Source of the DNA: Methanoregulaceae archaeon UBA467 | GTDB taxonomy: Archaea; Halobacteriota; Methanomicrobia; Methanomicrobiales; Methanospirillaceae | Assembly (NCBI GenBank): GCA_002503825.1 | Contig: DASP01000016.1 | Span: 1 to 64,000, forward strand | DNA: 64,000 bases | Reading direction: 5' to 3' | In this document: positions 7,906-16,951 of the stretch, piece by piece | Numbering within the stretch: position 1 is the first letter of the stretch | Layout of the letters: every line of letters starts with the position of its first letter | The notes under the pieces: model-generated | What the model was told of the DNA's origin: nothing | Seen by the model: the letters and a program-made list of their open reading frames with translations, nothing else | Database searches by the model: none | Program-made: the position numbers and the translations under genes

Positions 7906-10500
7906 TTACGATGATAAATCCCCGGGTTCGCGGAGTTCATCGTTTTCCCGGGATTCATCGTTTTCCCGGGATTCATCGTTTTCCTGGAATTCCCCGGGTT
8001 CCTGCATTTCACCGGGTTCAGGCGATTCGTCGGTCTCCGGCAGGTCACCGACTATCTCGGGCTGCAGAACCGCGACCCCCACGACCCTGTCGCCATAGTC
8101 CATCTTCATGATCCTGACACCCCGGGTGCTCCGCTTCTGGATGGAGATCCCCGAGACCTTCGTCCTGATGACGATCCCTGAAGCACTCATAAGGATGATC
8201 TCCTCCTCGTCAGAGACCGCCTTTGCAGCCACCACCCCTCCGTGATGGTCGGTCAGGATGTTCCTGACACCCATGGTGCCCCTGCCATGGCCCCTGAACT
8301 CATCGAAATCGGTCCTCTTCCCGTACCCTACCTCAGTGACCGTAAGGAGGTAATCCTTATCGACAAGAGCGATTGCCTTTAACTCGTCCTTGCCTCTCAT
8401 CCGTATGCCGATGACTCCCATCGCATTCCGGTGGCGGGGTGAGACCGCCTCTTCATGGAACCGGAGACTCTGCCCTTTCCGGGTGGTCAGGACAACCTCG
8501 CGCGTGCCGTCGGTGATCTTGACGTCCACGAGTTCATCGCCTTCCTTTAAGTTGATCACGTTGATGCCCGTGGACCTGGGACGTGACAGTTCAATGAGCG
8601 GGACCTTGAGCACCATGCCCCTCTGGGTGGCAAAGAACATGTAAAGGTCAGGCCTGAAATCGCGGACCGGTATGACCGTGGTGACCCGCTCATTGTTCAG
8701 GTTCAGGAGGTTGACGATAGCCTTGCCCCGGCTCGTCCGGGAACCTTCAGGGATATCATAGACCTTCAGCCAGTACACCCTTCCGCCGCTGGTGAAACAA
8801 AGCAGGTAATCGTGGGTATCTGCGACAAAGACACTCTCCACGTAGTCTTCGTCCTTTGTCGTCATGCCCATGATCCCCCGCCCGCCGCGGCGCTGCTGGC
8901 GGTAGGTGTCGAGGTCCATCCGCTTGATGTAGTTCATCGAGGTCAGCGAGACCAGCACGGTCTTGTCCTCGATCATGTCCTCCTTTTCAATCAGGGTATA
9001 GTCGCGGGTAATGACCGTCCGCCGTGCGTCGCCGAATTTTTCACCGACTTCCTGCACATCTTTCCGAATCTCGCGCCTTATGTTGATTTCGTCAGAAAGG
9101 ATCTCTGAGAGGCGGGCGATCTCATTTTCAAGCCCGACCTTTTCGTCGATGATCTTCTGGTGTTCAAGTGCGGCGAGGCGGCGGAGCTGCATCTGGAGGA
9201 TGGCATTCGCCTGGATTTCGTCCAGCCCGAACTTGCTTATGAGACTGCCCCGCGCCGTATCCGCCGTATCGGATGCCCGTATCGCTGCGATCACCTCGTC
9301 GATCCGATCGAGTGCGGTTAAAAGTCCGATCAGTATATGGACCCGTTCTTCAGCCTTTTTCCTTTCGAACTCGCTCCTGAGCCTGATGACTTCGATGCGG
9401 TGCCGGACGAACTGCTCGATGATTCCCTTGAGCGGGAGCACTTTCGGCTGGTTGTCGACGATTGCAAGGTTAATGATGCCGAAGGTCGTCTGGAGGGCCG
9501 TATGCTTGTACAGCTGGTTGAGGATCACTCCTGCGACGACCCCTTTCTTGAGCTCGATGACAACGCGAAGCCCGTCCTTGTCAGACTCGTCCCTGATATC
9601 CGATATCCCTTCGATCTTCTTTTCTTTTACAAGCTCTGCAATATGCTCGATAAGCTTGGCCTTGTTGACCTGGAACGGTATCTCGGTGAGGATGATACGC
9701 TCACCCTTTGCCCCCCGGTCCTCGATCTCGGCAATGCCGCGGATCAGGACCTTTCCGTACCCGGTCTCGTAAGCACTTTTAATCCCGGCATTTCCGATAA
9801 TCTCTGCACCGGTCGGGAAATCCGGGCCCGGGATGATGGTCATCAGTTCATCGACTGAGACGTCAGGCTCGTCCAGATACCTGCAGATGCCGTTGCAGAC
9901 CTCCTTCACGTTATGCGGGGGCATGTTTGTCGCCATCCCGACCGCAATACCGCTTGACCCGTTTATAAGAAGGTTCGGGACCCGTGCAGGGAGGACCGAC
10001 GGTTCCTTCAGGGACTCATCGAAGTTGGGGACAAAGGCGACCGTATCCTTCTCGAGGTCCTCGAGGAGCTGTTCGGCGATAGGGTTGAGACGGACCTCGG
10101 TATAACGCATGGCCGCTGCAGAGTCCCCGTCGATGGACCCGAAGTTACCCTGCCCTTCGACCAGAGGGTACCGGTAGCTGAACGGCTGGGCCATCTTGAC
10201 GATAGTATCGTAGATTGCCGAATCCCCGTGGGGGTGATACTTACCCATGACGTCTCCGACCACACGTGCGCTCTTCTTTGTGGGTTTGTCGCTGGTATTT
10301 CCCATCTCCCACATGGCATAGAGCGAACGCCGGTGCACAGGCTTCAGCCCGTCGCGGACATCGGGAATGGCCCTGCCGATGATGACACTCATTGCATAAT
10401 TGATGTACGAGGTCTTCATCTCGTTCTCGATGTTGATCGGGATAACACGTTCACCCGTTGATTCAGGGGTGCCGGATACGGGATTCTCCTCAGATGTCAA
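7906..10500 (-). CDS. gyrA: DNA gyrase subunit A
   Basis: An 864-residue type IIA topoisomerase A subunit that breaks and rejoins DNA together with GyrB. The catalytic Tyr is Y133 in MRYTEVRL, the 5Y-CAP region HPHGDSAIYDTIV precedes it, and the GyrA box QRRGGRG near 541 marks the wrapping domain needed for negative supercoiling, so this is gyrase rather than topoisomerase IV. The last about 45 residues are an acidic Pro/Glu/Asp/Ser tail with six-residue repeats (SRENDE) encoded by tandem 18-base units at 7936-7989. The start overlaps the gyrB stop by 11 bases. Archaeal gyrase is generally taken as an ancient bacterial acquisition. Confidence 0.97.
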   Translation of the reverse strand: MTSEENPVSGTPESTGERVIPINIENEMKTSYINYAMSVIIGRAIPDVRDGLKPVHRRSLYAMWEMGNTSDKPTKKSARVVGDVMGKYHPHGDSAIYDTIVKMAQPFSYRYPLVEGQGNFGSIDGDSAAAMRYTEVRLNPIAEQLLEDLEKDTVAFVPNFDESLKEPSVLPARVPNLLINGSSGIAVGMATNMPPHNVKEVCNGICRYLDEPDVSVDELMTIIPGPDFPTGAEIIGNAGIKSAYETGYGKVLIRGIAEIEDRGAKGERIILTEIPFQVNKAKLIEHIAELVKEKKIEGISDIRDESDKDGLRVVIELKKGVVAGVILNQLYKHTALQTTFGIINLAIVDNQPKVLPLKGIIEQFVRHRIEVIRLRSEFERKKAEERVHILIGLLTALDRIDEVIAAIRASDTADTARGSLISKFGLDEIQANAILQMQLRRLAALEHQKIIDEKVGLENEIARLSEILSDEINIRREIRKDVQEVGEKFGDARRTVITRDYTLIEKEDMIEDKTVLVSLTSMNYIKRMDLDTYRQQRRGGRGIMGMTTKDEDYVESVFVADTHDYLLCFTSGGRVYWLKVYDIPEGSRTSRGKAIVNLLNLNNERVTTVIPVRDFRPDLYMFFATQRGMVLKVPLIELSRPRSTGINVINLKEGDELVDVKITDGTREVVLTTRKGQSLRFHEEAVSPRHRNAMGVIGIRMRGKDELKAIALVDKDYLLTVTEVGYGKRTDFDEFRGHGRGTMGVRNILTDHHGGVVAAKAVSDEEEIILMSASGIVIRTKVSGISIQKRSTRGVRIMKMDYGDRVVGVAVLQPEIVGDLPETDESPEPGEMQEPGEFQENDESRENDESRENDELREPGDLSS
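7936..7989 (-). repeat. Three tandem 18-base units in the gyrA 3' end
   Basis: Units at 7936-7953, 7954-7971 (identical) and 7972-7989 (two differences near its end) encode six-residue repeats in the GyrA tail. The unit length is a multiple of three, so copy changes keep the frame. Confidence 0.85.
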
Positions 10501-12487
10501 GGTTTGTCACCTCCTTTGAATGGCGTTTTATGAAATCTTTTCGTGCGGCCACATCTTCTCCCATGAGCTTTTCAAAAATCTCATTTGCATAACCTGCATC
10601 TTCGATGGTGACCTGCTTGAGGACCCGGCGCTCGGGGTCCATGGTCGTGCTCCAGAGCTGCTCTGCGTTCATCTCTCCAAGACCCTTGTACCGCTGGATG
10701 CTCACACCTTTCTCGCCGAATACATCCATCAGCGCCCTCATCTCATCCTCGTCAAAGGCATACTTCTCCTGTTTACCCTTGGCAACCCGGTAGAGCGGAG
10801 GCTGGGCGATGTAGACATACCCGTCTTCGATGAGCTTTTTCATGAACCTGAAGAAAAATGTCAGCAGGAGTGTACGGATATGGGCACCGTCCACGTCGGC
10901 ATCGGTCATCAGGATGACGTGGTGATACCGTGCTTTTTCCGCGTCGAAATGCTCTCCGACACCGGTACCGATCGCAGATATCAATGCCTGTATCTCGGTA
11001 TTTTTCAGGATCTTGTGCTGGGTTGCCTTCTCCACGTTCAGGATCTTTCCTTTCAGGGGAAGGATGGCCTGGAATCTCCGGTTCCTCCCCTGTTTTGCCG
11101 AACCGCCTGCGGAGTCACCCTCCACGATGTATACCTCACTCTTTGAGGGGTCCCGTTCAGAGCAGTCGGCAAGCTTTCCCGGGAGGCCCGAACTTTCAAG
11201 GGTACTCTTTCTCCGTGCAAGTTCCCGTGCATTTCGTGCAGCTTCCCGGGCCCGTGCCGCTGCCAGGGCCTTTTCGACAATCGCTGCGAGGACTTTCGGG
11301 TTCTCCTCAAAATATTCGCTCAGGGATGAATAGGCCAGGGAATCGACGATTCCCTTGACGTTGCTGTTGCCGAGCCGCATCTTGGTCTGGCCCTCGAACT
11401 GCGGATTTGCCATCTTTATACTTATAATTGCAGTCAGACCTTCCCTGACGTCTTCACCCCGCATGGCGAGCGAGGCATCCTTGATAAGATTATTCTTCCG
11501 CGATGAGTTGTTGATTGCCCGGGTGATCGCACTTCTGAAACCTTCGAGATGCGTACCGCCTTCCCGCGTGCTCACACTGTTCACGTAGGTGAAAACCTGT
11601 TCCGAGTAGGTATTTGTATACTGAAGCGCAACGTCGACTTCCAGCTTGTTCTCGGGGTCTTTCTTACCAAGCGAGATGACATCCGGGTGGGTCGGCTCCT
11701 TTCCTGTGTTGAGGTACTGCACGTACTCAGAAATACCGCCCGCATAACAGTATTCTTCACTATCCCCCGTCCTCCGGTCGTCGATCCGGATTTTTAGGCC
11801 GCTGTTCAAAAATGCAAGCTCACGCAGGCGGTGGGCAAGGACGTCGTAATCAAAGTCGACCGTTTCAAAAATTGTATCGTCGGGAAGGAACGTAATGCAG
11901 GTCCCTGACAGCTGAACCCCGTATTGCGCCAGGAGGTCATTCCTGTTCCGGAATTTCCCGGGTATTTTTTCGCCGTACCAGAGGATATAGCGGGTCTCGA
12001 GGTCTTTTTCAGTCTCTTCGGCCTGCTGGAGCGGGACACTTACCCGCCCCCGTTCAAACCGCATCTCGTAGATATTTCCGTCACGGTACACGACGGCGAT
12101 GAGCGAACGGGAGAGTGCGTTGACCACCGATACCCCCACACCGTGCAGCCCGCCCGAGACCTGGTATGTGCTCTTGTCAAATTTTCCGCCGGCATGGAGC
12201 ACGGTGAGCACGATCTCCAGCGCACTTTTCTTATTCTTCTGCATTATATCGACAGGGATACCACGGCCATTGTCAAGGACCGTTACCGACCCGTCGTTAT
12301 TGATGGTCACTTGAATGAAGTTGCACACGCCTGCCAGTGCTTCATCGATAGAGTTATCGACCACCTCATATACCAGGTGATGAAGGCCGCGGGTATCGGT
12401 ACTGCCGATATACATAGCCGGGCGTTCACGCACCGGCTGGAGACCTTCGAGTACCGTGATATGAGATGCATCATAGGTATCAGTCAT
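10490..12487 (-). CDS. gyrB: DNA gyrase subunit B
   Basis: A 665-residue ATPase subunit of DNA gyrase. The GHKL ATPase site is visible in VYEVVDNSIDEALAG (Asn ligand) and VLDNGRGIPVD, and GGLHGVGVSVVNALS forms the lid. The TOPRIM domain carries EGDSAGGSAKQGRNR near 455 and DADVDGAHIRTLLLTFF near 530, with QRYKGLGEMNAEQLW near the C-terminus. The start ATG has a strong GGAGGT ribosome binding site. The gene overlaps gyrA by 11 bases, so the subunits are translationally coupled in the order B then A. Confidence 0.97.
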   Translation of the reverse strand: MTDTYDASHITVLEGLQPVRERPAMYIGSTDTRGLHHLVYEVVDNSIDEALAGVCNFIQVTINNDGSVTVLDNGRGIPVDIMQKNKKSALEIVLTVLHAGGKFDKSTYQVSGGLHGVGVSVVNALSRSLIAVVYRDGNIYEMRFERGRVSVPLQQAEETEKDLETRYILWYGEKIPGKFRNRNDLLAQYGVQLSGTCITFLPDDTIFETVDFDYDVLAHRLRELAFLNSGLKIRIDDRRTGDSEEYCYAGGISEYVQYLNTGKEPTHPDVISLGKKDPENKLEVDVALQYTNTYSEQVFTYVNSVSTREGGTHLEGFRSAITRAINNSSRKNNLIKDASLAMRGEDVREGLTAIISIKMANPQFEGQTKMRLGNSNVKGIVDSLAYSSLSEYFEENPKVLAAIVEKALAAARAREAARNARELARRKSTLESSGLPGKLADCSERDPSKSEVYIVEGDSAGGSAKQGRNRRFQAILPLKGKILNVEKATQHKILKNTEIQALISAIGTGVGEHFDAEKARYHHVILMTDADVDGAHIRTLLLTFFFRFMKKLIEDGYVYIAQPPLYRVAKGKQEKYAFDEDEMRALMDVFGEKGVSIQRYKGLGEMNAEQLWSTTMDPERRVLKQVTIEDAGYANEIFEKLMGEDVAARKDFIKRHSKEVTNLDI

Positions 12488-12597
12488 TTTTAACCTCCGC
12501 TAAAAAACACGCATCACTATACAAAACGATAATCACACTTAGTATTGATTTTTTTACCACTTAATGGTGACACTCCGCGTCACTTCCCCGCACCACT

Positions 12598-12906
12598 TCA
12601 GTGGAATTCTCCGATATCGGGATCAGGTATTCCCAGTGCCCGGTCTATCGCAAGGATCAGTTTGTTCAGTACCCTGACAACTTCCTGTGCGTCCTCCTTG
12701 TCCATCGAACCCGGCTGGTGCCATACAATCCTTTTCCTGAGCTGGGTCGTCAGGGTCTCGATTTCTGTCCCCCTGAACTGTTCGGGAACTTCCAGTCCAT
12801 CGAGGTGATCGGCGGCGCCGTAGAATGCCTTTTCGGGCGGCAGGGCAAAATGTTTGCATATCATCACGATGCTGACGATGAACCCGTGGCCGAATTTGCT
12901 CTCCAT
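12598..12906 (-). CDS. Small conserved-looking protein downstream of cbiQ, function unknown
   Basis: A 102-residue soluble, mostly helical protein that I do not recognise. The frame is open to 13026, but that would overlap cbiQ; the ATG at 12906 begins 39 bases after the cbiQ stop and gives a sensible N-terminus. It has an aromatic and hydrophobic N-terminal third (FIVSIVMICKHFALPPEKAF) and a regular amphipathic C-terminal helix (DAQEVVRVLNKLILAIDRAL). A competing frame on the other strand (12601-13059) covers the same DNA, but the operon direction and residue composition favour this one. It may be the last gene of the cobalt transport operon; a role there is a guess. Confidence 0.5.
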   Translation of the reverse strand: MESKFGHGFIVSIVMICKHFALPPEKAFYGAADHLDGLEVPEQFRGTEIETLTTQLRKRIVWHQPGSMDKEDAQEVVRVLNKLILAIDRALGIPDPDIGEFH

Positions 12907-12944
12907 AGAAAGGAAATTGGTCTTTTGAACGAAAAATATGACTG

Positions 12945-13772
12945 TCAGAAGAAGTTCACGATACCGGTCCAGACAAGCACCGGGGTGCTGATTATCAGTG
13001 CGAAACTGGCAGCCAGAAATGCCCATTCATACCCTTTAATGGCTTTTTTAGTGACATAGAGGTGGCTGTCCTTCCCGTATCCCCTGCAGAGCATTGCAAG
13101 GTAGGTTCGTTCGCCCTGTTCATATGCCCTGATAAACATCGTTCCGATAGTGTACCCGAGCATCCGGACCCTGTATTTCCACGGGACAACCCGGTTGAAC
13201 GGATCAAAACAGCGTGTTTCAAGGGATTCCGTCACTTTCCGGTACATATACGCAAATACGAACAGGTAGCGGATCATCATGCCGAGGATGAGGGCGAATT
13301 CAGGCGGAAATCCAAGTCTCCCCGCCCCTTCGAGCAGGTGCTGCATGCGCGTGGTTGACGAAAGCAGGATGATAAACGAGATGCAGACAAGGAATTTCAC
13401 CAGTAATATAGAGGCAAACTGGACCGATTCTGCATAGATATGTATGTTCAGGGGGAGTGTCACAATCGGGTGAAATACCTCGTAATAACGGTTTTCAAAA
13501 AAAATCTGGAAAAAAATGATGAATATCCCGAAGGGAAGAACCATCGCGAGCCGCCAGAAGTATACAGATACGGGGAGCCGTGAAAGGGCCCATAACACCG
13601 CAAAAAAAATAAAAAATATGGCTCCCACCGTGTAGACGGCCGTGGAGTAGGGAACAGATACGACTGCAATAATCGCTGCGAATGCAACAAGGATCTTTAC
13701 CCGTGCATCGAGACTGTGGATATGACTCTCCCTGTAGGACTGTTTTTCTATCAGGAAGAGGTCTTCAATCAT
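12945..13772 (-). CDS. cbiQ: Cobalt ECF transporter transmembrane protein CbiQ
   Basis: A 275-residue membrane protein with about five to six hydrophobic helices, the T component of an energy-coupling factor importer. The cytoplasmic coupling signature is visible around residues 205-235 (VRMLGYTIGTMFIRAYEQGERTYLAML), where the ERTYLAMLCRG motif contacts the ATPase. The start overlaps the cbiO stop by four bases, so the genes are coupled. Together with CbiM, CbiN and CbiO it should bring in Co2+ for corrinoids, which methanogens need for the methyltransferase Mtr. Confidence 0.92.
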   Translation of the reverse strand: MIEDLFLIEKQSYRESHIHSLDARVKILVAFAAIIAVVSVPYSTAVYTVGAIFFIFFAVLWALSRLPVSVYFWRLAMVLPFGIFIIFFQIFFENRYYEVFHPIVTLPLNIHIYAESVQFASILLVKFLVCISFIILLSSTTRMQHLLEGAGRLGFPPEFALILGMMIRYLFVFAYMYRKVTESLETRCFDPFNRVVPWKYRVRMLGYTIGTMFIRAYEQGERTYLAMLCRGYGKDSHLYVTKKAIKGYEWAFLAASFALIISTPVLVWTGIVNFF

Positions 13773-14602
13773 GGCTCTCCCTTGAATGCCTTTAAAAATG
13801 CCGATTCAGCTTCCTGGAAGGTATATGCCATGCTGACATCAATGCCGTGTTCACGCAGGCTTCTGATCAGCTTCGGGAGGAGCGGGACGTCGAGCCTGAC
13901 CGACGTGAGAAGTTCGGCCTGTGAAAAGATCTCGTCTATTGTCCCTGATGCGACAATGGTCCCCTTATTCATCACGTAGATATAATCCGCGATCTCGGGG
14001 ATGAGGGAGACATCGTGACTGGAGAATATGACCGTCATCCCGTATTTTCTTGAAAGGGAGTTGATAAAACCGACCAGGTCTGCAACACCCTGCGGGTCCA
14101 GGCCTGCAGTCGGTTCGTCGAGGACGAGGACCTGCGGTTCCATGGCGATAATCCCGGCAATCGCCACTCGTTTCTTTTCTCCACCGCTGAGATGGTGCGG
14201 CACCCTGCCTGCCCGGTCTTCCATCCCAACCATTCTGAGCGCTTCTTCCACCCGGTGCCTGACGGTCTCCTCGTCAAGACCGAGGTTGGTCGGGCCGAAC
14301 GCAACGTCCTGCTCCACTGTTGGTGAAAAGATCTGGTCGTCGGCGTTCTGGAAGACCACCCCGACAAATTTCCGTACTTCGCGGATGTTCTCCTTGGAGA
14401 TCGGCTCTCCCCGGATCAGGACCGATCCCGACGTCGGTTTCAGGATCCCGTTAAAATGCTTGAAAAGGGTACTCTTTCCTGCACCATTTGCCCCGATGAC
14501 TGCGATCCTCGCATTTCGTGGTGCGATAAAATTGACCTTCTCAAGTCCGGTGACACTACCGGGGTATACGTACGTGAGATCCCGGGTCTCAATCAGGTGC
14601 AT
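13769..14602 (-). CDS. cbiO: Cobalt ECF transporter ATP-binding protein CbiO
   Basis: A 277-residue ABC ATPase. Walker A is GANGAGKST (residues 37-45), the Q-loop is VFQNADDQIFSP, the signature is LSGGEKKR and Walker B is VLVLDEPTAGLDP. The QNADDQIF Q-loop with an acidic stretch is typical of ECF ATPases. The frame is open upstream to 14701, inside cbiN; the ATG at 14602 (MHLIETRDLTY) matches the family and has AAGGT upstream. It lies between cbiN and cbiQ in the order M-N-O-Q. Confidence 0.94.
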   Translation of the reverse strand: MHLIETRDLTYVYPGSVTGLEKVNFIAPRNARIAVIGANGAGKSTLFKHFNGILKPTSGSVLIRGEPISKENIREVRKFVGVVFQNADDQIFSPTVEQDVAFGPTNLGLDEETVRHRVEEALRMVGMEDRAGRVPHHLSGGEKKRVAIAGIIAMEPQVLVLDEPTAGLDPQGVADLVGFINSLSRKYGMTVIFSSHDVSLIPEIADYIYVMNKGTIVASGTIDEIFSQAELLTSVRLDVPLLPKLIRSLREHGIDVSMAYTFQEAESAFLKAFKGEP

Positions 14603-14634
14603 GAGATATGTACCTTGATCAAAAAGGATAAATT

Positions 14635-14982
14635 CTATTTGTTTTCTTGTTGCTGCGGACGGGCCGCAACCTTTGCAAGACCAAGCACAATAAGAAAACA
14701 AATTGCTATTCCGACGAGAACCGCGATTATTTCACCTGTTTTTCCCAGGCTCTCCCCCATACCGTAATCAGGAAAAGGTGAATCATAGGCAAAACCGCCG
14801 TGAACGTCCTCGACCAGTTCGGCTTCCTCCGGGGTGACACCGGTCAGGGTTTTTTCGCCCTGGACGACCAGTGCCGTGCTTTCCAGCCCGTCAGGGTCAG
14901 GCGATGCCATAAAAACTGCAGCAACGCCGATTATCAGGGCGATGACTATTCCGGCAATGATAAAGTTCTTGATATCCATCAT
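14635..14982 (-). CDS. cbiN: Cobalt transport protein CbiN
   Basis: A 115-residue protein with an N-terminal membrane helix (IIAGIVIALIIGVAAVFMA), an extracytoplasmic loop starting PDPDGLESTA, and a second helix (IIAVLVGIAICFLIVLGLA) near the C-terminus. The PDGLE motif just after the first helix is the hallmark of CbiN, which is needed for cobalt specificity of CbiM. The start overlaps the cbiM stop by four bases. A second Met at codon 2 may be the real start. Confidence 0.9.
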   Translation of the reverse strand: MMDIKNFIIAGIVIALIIGVAAVFMASPDPDGLESTALVVQGEKTLTGVTPEEAELVEDVHGGFAYDSPFPDYGMGESLGKTGEIIAVLVGIAICFLIVLGLAKVAARPQQQENK

Positions 14983-15617
14983 ACCGCGGCCCCCGTCTTG
15001 ATGTCCATAAGGTCGGGCCGGGCATGAATAATAAGGTAGACGGCTGCCGCGGTGACCACTCCTTCAATGATACCTATTGCCGCGTGATACGTCCCCATTG
15101 CGATAAGTCCGGGAACAAGCGGAAACGTTCCTGCGACCCATAGCTCAACAGACGCCGCAAGCGCAGGGATCAGGCAGGCAAACCACGCTGCAATGCCGGC
15201 AGAGACGTAGGGGTTCTTTATGACCGCCTTTATGCCGGTATACCCATAGAAACCAACGAACCCGCCTATCACACCCATGTTGATGATATTTACACCCATG
15301 GTGGTGAGCCCGCCGTCACCAAAGATAACTCCCTGTATGATAAGGACGATGCTCAGGATGAAAACCGCTGCAAACGGAGATCCGAGAACGATTGCTGCGA
15401 GGGCTCCGCCAACAAGATGCCCGCTTGTCCCCATTCCGACCGGCAGGTTGAATGCCTGCAGGGCAAAGATGGCTGCTGCAAGTACGGCAACGATTGGCAC
15501 TTTTTCTTCGGAGAGCTCCTTGCGTGCCCAGCGAAGTGCAAGGGCGATAAAAACGAGGGCAATTATCCAGTAAATGATACCCTGTGTAATCGGTATGAAT
15601 CCATCGGGAATATGCAA
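14979..15617 (-). CDS. cbiM: Cobalt ECF transporter substrate-binding membrane protein CbiM
   Basis: A 212-residue membrane protein that starts with MHIPDGF, the metal-binding N-terminus of CbiM/NikM in which the N-terminal amine and His2 bind the metal. Further signature stretches are LPVGMGTSGHLVGGALAAI, where the His is a ligand, and FGDGGLTTMGVNIINMG. About six or seven helices are expected. The separate CbiN partner argues for cobalt rather than nickel. AGGTGA eight bases before the ATG is a good ribosome binding site. First gene of cbiMNOQ, with a palindrome at the promoter. Confidence 0.94.
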   Translation of the reverse strand: MHIPDGFIPITQGIIYWIIALVFIALALRWARKELSEEKVPIVAVLAAAIFALQAFNLPVGMGTSGHLVGGALAAIVLGSPFAAVFILSIVLIIQGVIFGDGGLTTMGVNIINMGVIGGFVGFYGYTGIKAVIKNPYVSAGIAAWFACLIPALAASVELWVAGTFPLVPGLIAMGTYHAAIGIIEGVVTAAAVYLIIHARPDLMDIKTGAAV

Positions 15618-15631
15618 TATTTCACCTTCAG

Positions 15632-15657
15632 TAATACTAATTTAGATAATCGTATTA
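15632..15657 (-). promoter_or_regulatory. Candidate operator in front of the cbi operon
   Basis: A perfect 6+6 inverted repeat, TAATAC - 14 bases - GTATTA, lies 15 to 40 bases upstream of cbiM. An AT-rich TATA-like stretch lies just beyond it (about 15655-15672), so the repeat should cover the transcription start. This geometry suits a repressor such as a metal-responsive ribbon-helix-helix or winged-helix regulator; the identity of the regulator is inference. Confidence 0.5.
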
Positions 15658-15678
15658 ATTAATAGTTAAAAAGTTTTT

Positions 15679-16839
15679 TTATTTGATGATCCCTCGTACT
15701 CCTGATCTGACAAGTACGCTGAAAAGAGGAATAATTTTTGGGTTTTTAAGAAGGCGCCTGACAAGAATACCGGGGCGGTCCATGTCGCCGCAGGCCTTGA
15801 TCTCCTCAATTATCCCGGGATCAGAGAGTACCCTGATGAGTTTTTCAAGGTCGCCGGGAGTCAGCGCCTGCCTCATGCGGAAGAGCCGGAACCCGAGCGC
15901 CAGCTCGCGCCCCATGTCATTTTTCCAGAGGGTTTCATACCGCGAGAGAGACAGGTCCCCCGTATCACCCGATTCACATGCCTCGAGCGCTGTTGCCGCC
16001 GCGTAACGGGCAGACCTGACTCCGGTATATACCCCGCCGCCGGAAGTCGGTTTGGCAAATCCGGCAGCGTCCCCTACGAAAAGAGTCCGGTGGCCGTACG
16101 TGCGGGGCATGATGCCGAGCGGGATGGTGCCGGTCACGAGATTGATACACCCCTTCGCTCCCGACGAATGCAGGAATGAAAAAAATCTCTCCCTGACCTG
16201 CTGCATTCCACAAAGGCCGATACGGACGCGGTCCTCCCCGGACGGGATTATCCAGCCGAAAAATTCAGGTGATGCATCGGGATGGAGCTCGACAAGCCGT
16301 GGGTTTTTCTCCAGTTTCGCATCCGCCTGTATACCTGAGAGATACACCGGCGCACGAGCCATCCCGAGCGCACGGGCGATACTGCTCCTGGGTCCGTCGG
16401 CGGCGATGAGAACCTTGTACGAAAGTTCCTGCCTCCCGTTCATTCCCCGCGTCAGGATACCGGATGTTCCGAACCCTGCAAAAGCACACTTGAGCCTGGT
16501 ATCGGCGCCGGCACAGGCGGCCTTCTCCGCCATCTCACGATCAAGTGCCCCCCGGTCTACGACATACGCCTTTGTCCCGCCGGTGTCGAACGAGAGATCA
16601 GGGCCGCGGGAGGAGACGACCCGTGCACCTGTGATGGTGTGGAGAACAGGGTGCCCGGAAACCTCACATTCGCCAAATGCGGCTGACGAGAGGAGCCCGG
16701 CGCACTGGACCGGGTACCCGACTGCCGCGTGTTCCTCGATAAGGCAGGTCGAGAGCCCGTTCTCTGCACAGAGCCGTGCAGCTGTACTTCCTGCCGGTCC
16801 TGCCCCGACCACCACCACGTCATACCGCTCCCGGTTCAT
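15679..16839 (-). CDS. Geranylgeranyl reductase family FAD-dependent oxidoreductase
   Basis: A 386-residue flavoprotein. The N-terminal dinucleotide-binding motif is VVVGAGPAGSTAARL (about residues 9-23), the family motif YPVQCAGLL is near 42-50, and the second FAD motif GDAAGFAKPTSGGGVYTG is near 255. These place it in the geranylgeranyl reductase group, which in archaea saturates the isoprenoid chains of membrane lipids. Several paralogues usually coexist and not all act on lipids, so the substrate is uncertain. It is monocistronic, with a CDP-alcohol phosphatidyltransferase gene only 3.5 kb away. Confidence 0.85.
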   Translation of the reverse strand: MNRERYDVVVVGAGPAGSTAARLCAENGLSTCLIEEHAAVGYPVQCAGLLSSAAFGECEVSGHPVLHTITGARVVSSRGPDLSFDTGGTKAYVVDRGALDREMAEKAACAGADTRLKCAFAGFGTSGILTRGMNGRQELSYKVLIAADGPRSSIARALGMARAPVYLSGIQADAKLEKNPRLVELHPDASPEFFGWIIPSGEDRVRIGLCGMQQVRERFFSFLHSSGAKGCINLVTGTIPLGIMPRTYGHRTLFVGDAAGFAKPTSGGGVYTGVRSARYAAATALEACESGDTGDLSLSRYETLWKNDMGRELALGFRLFRMRQALTPGDLEKLIRVLSDPGIIEEIKACGDMDRPGILVRRLLKNPKIIPLFSVLVRSGVRGIIK

Positions 16840-16951
16840 ATCAGGATAAATCTTTGAATTACAGTGCTATCAATATGGGCGTTCATTTCCGGTCCTGTCA
16901 TCTGTAACTCGGACACCTATTTCTGATACAAACCACAAGTAATCTGGTACG

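Noticed and set aside
7936..7989. CRISPR-like array
   Set aside because: The units are contiguous 18-base coding repeats without spacers; no cas gene is present in the window.
9011..9772. 253-codon plus-strand frame inside gyrA
   Set aside because: A Ser/Arg-rich shadow of gyrA without domain signs; gyrA is intact on the other strand.
12601..13059. 152-codon plus-strand frame over the cbiQ end
   Set aside because: It overlaps the conserved cbiQ C-terminus antisense; the minus-strand small gene fits the operon direction better.
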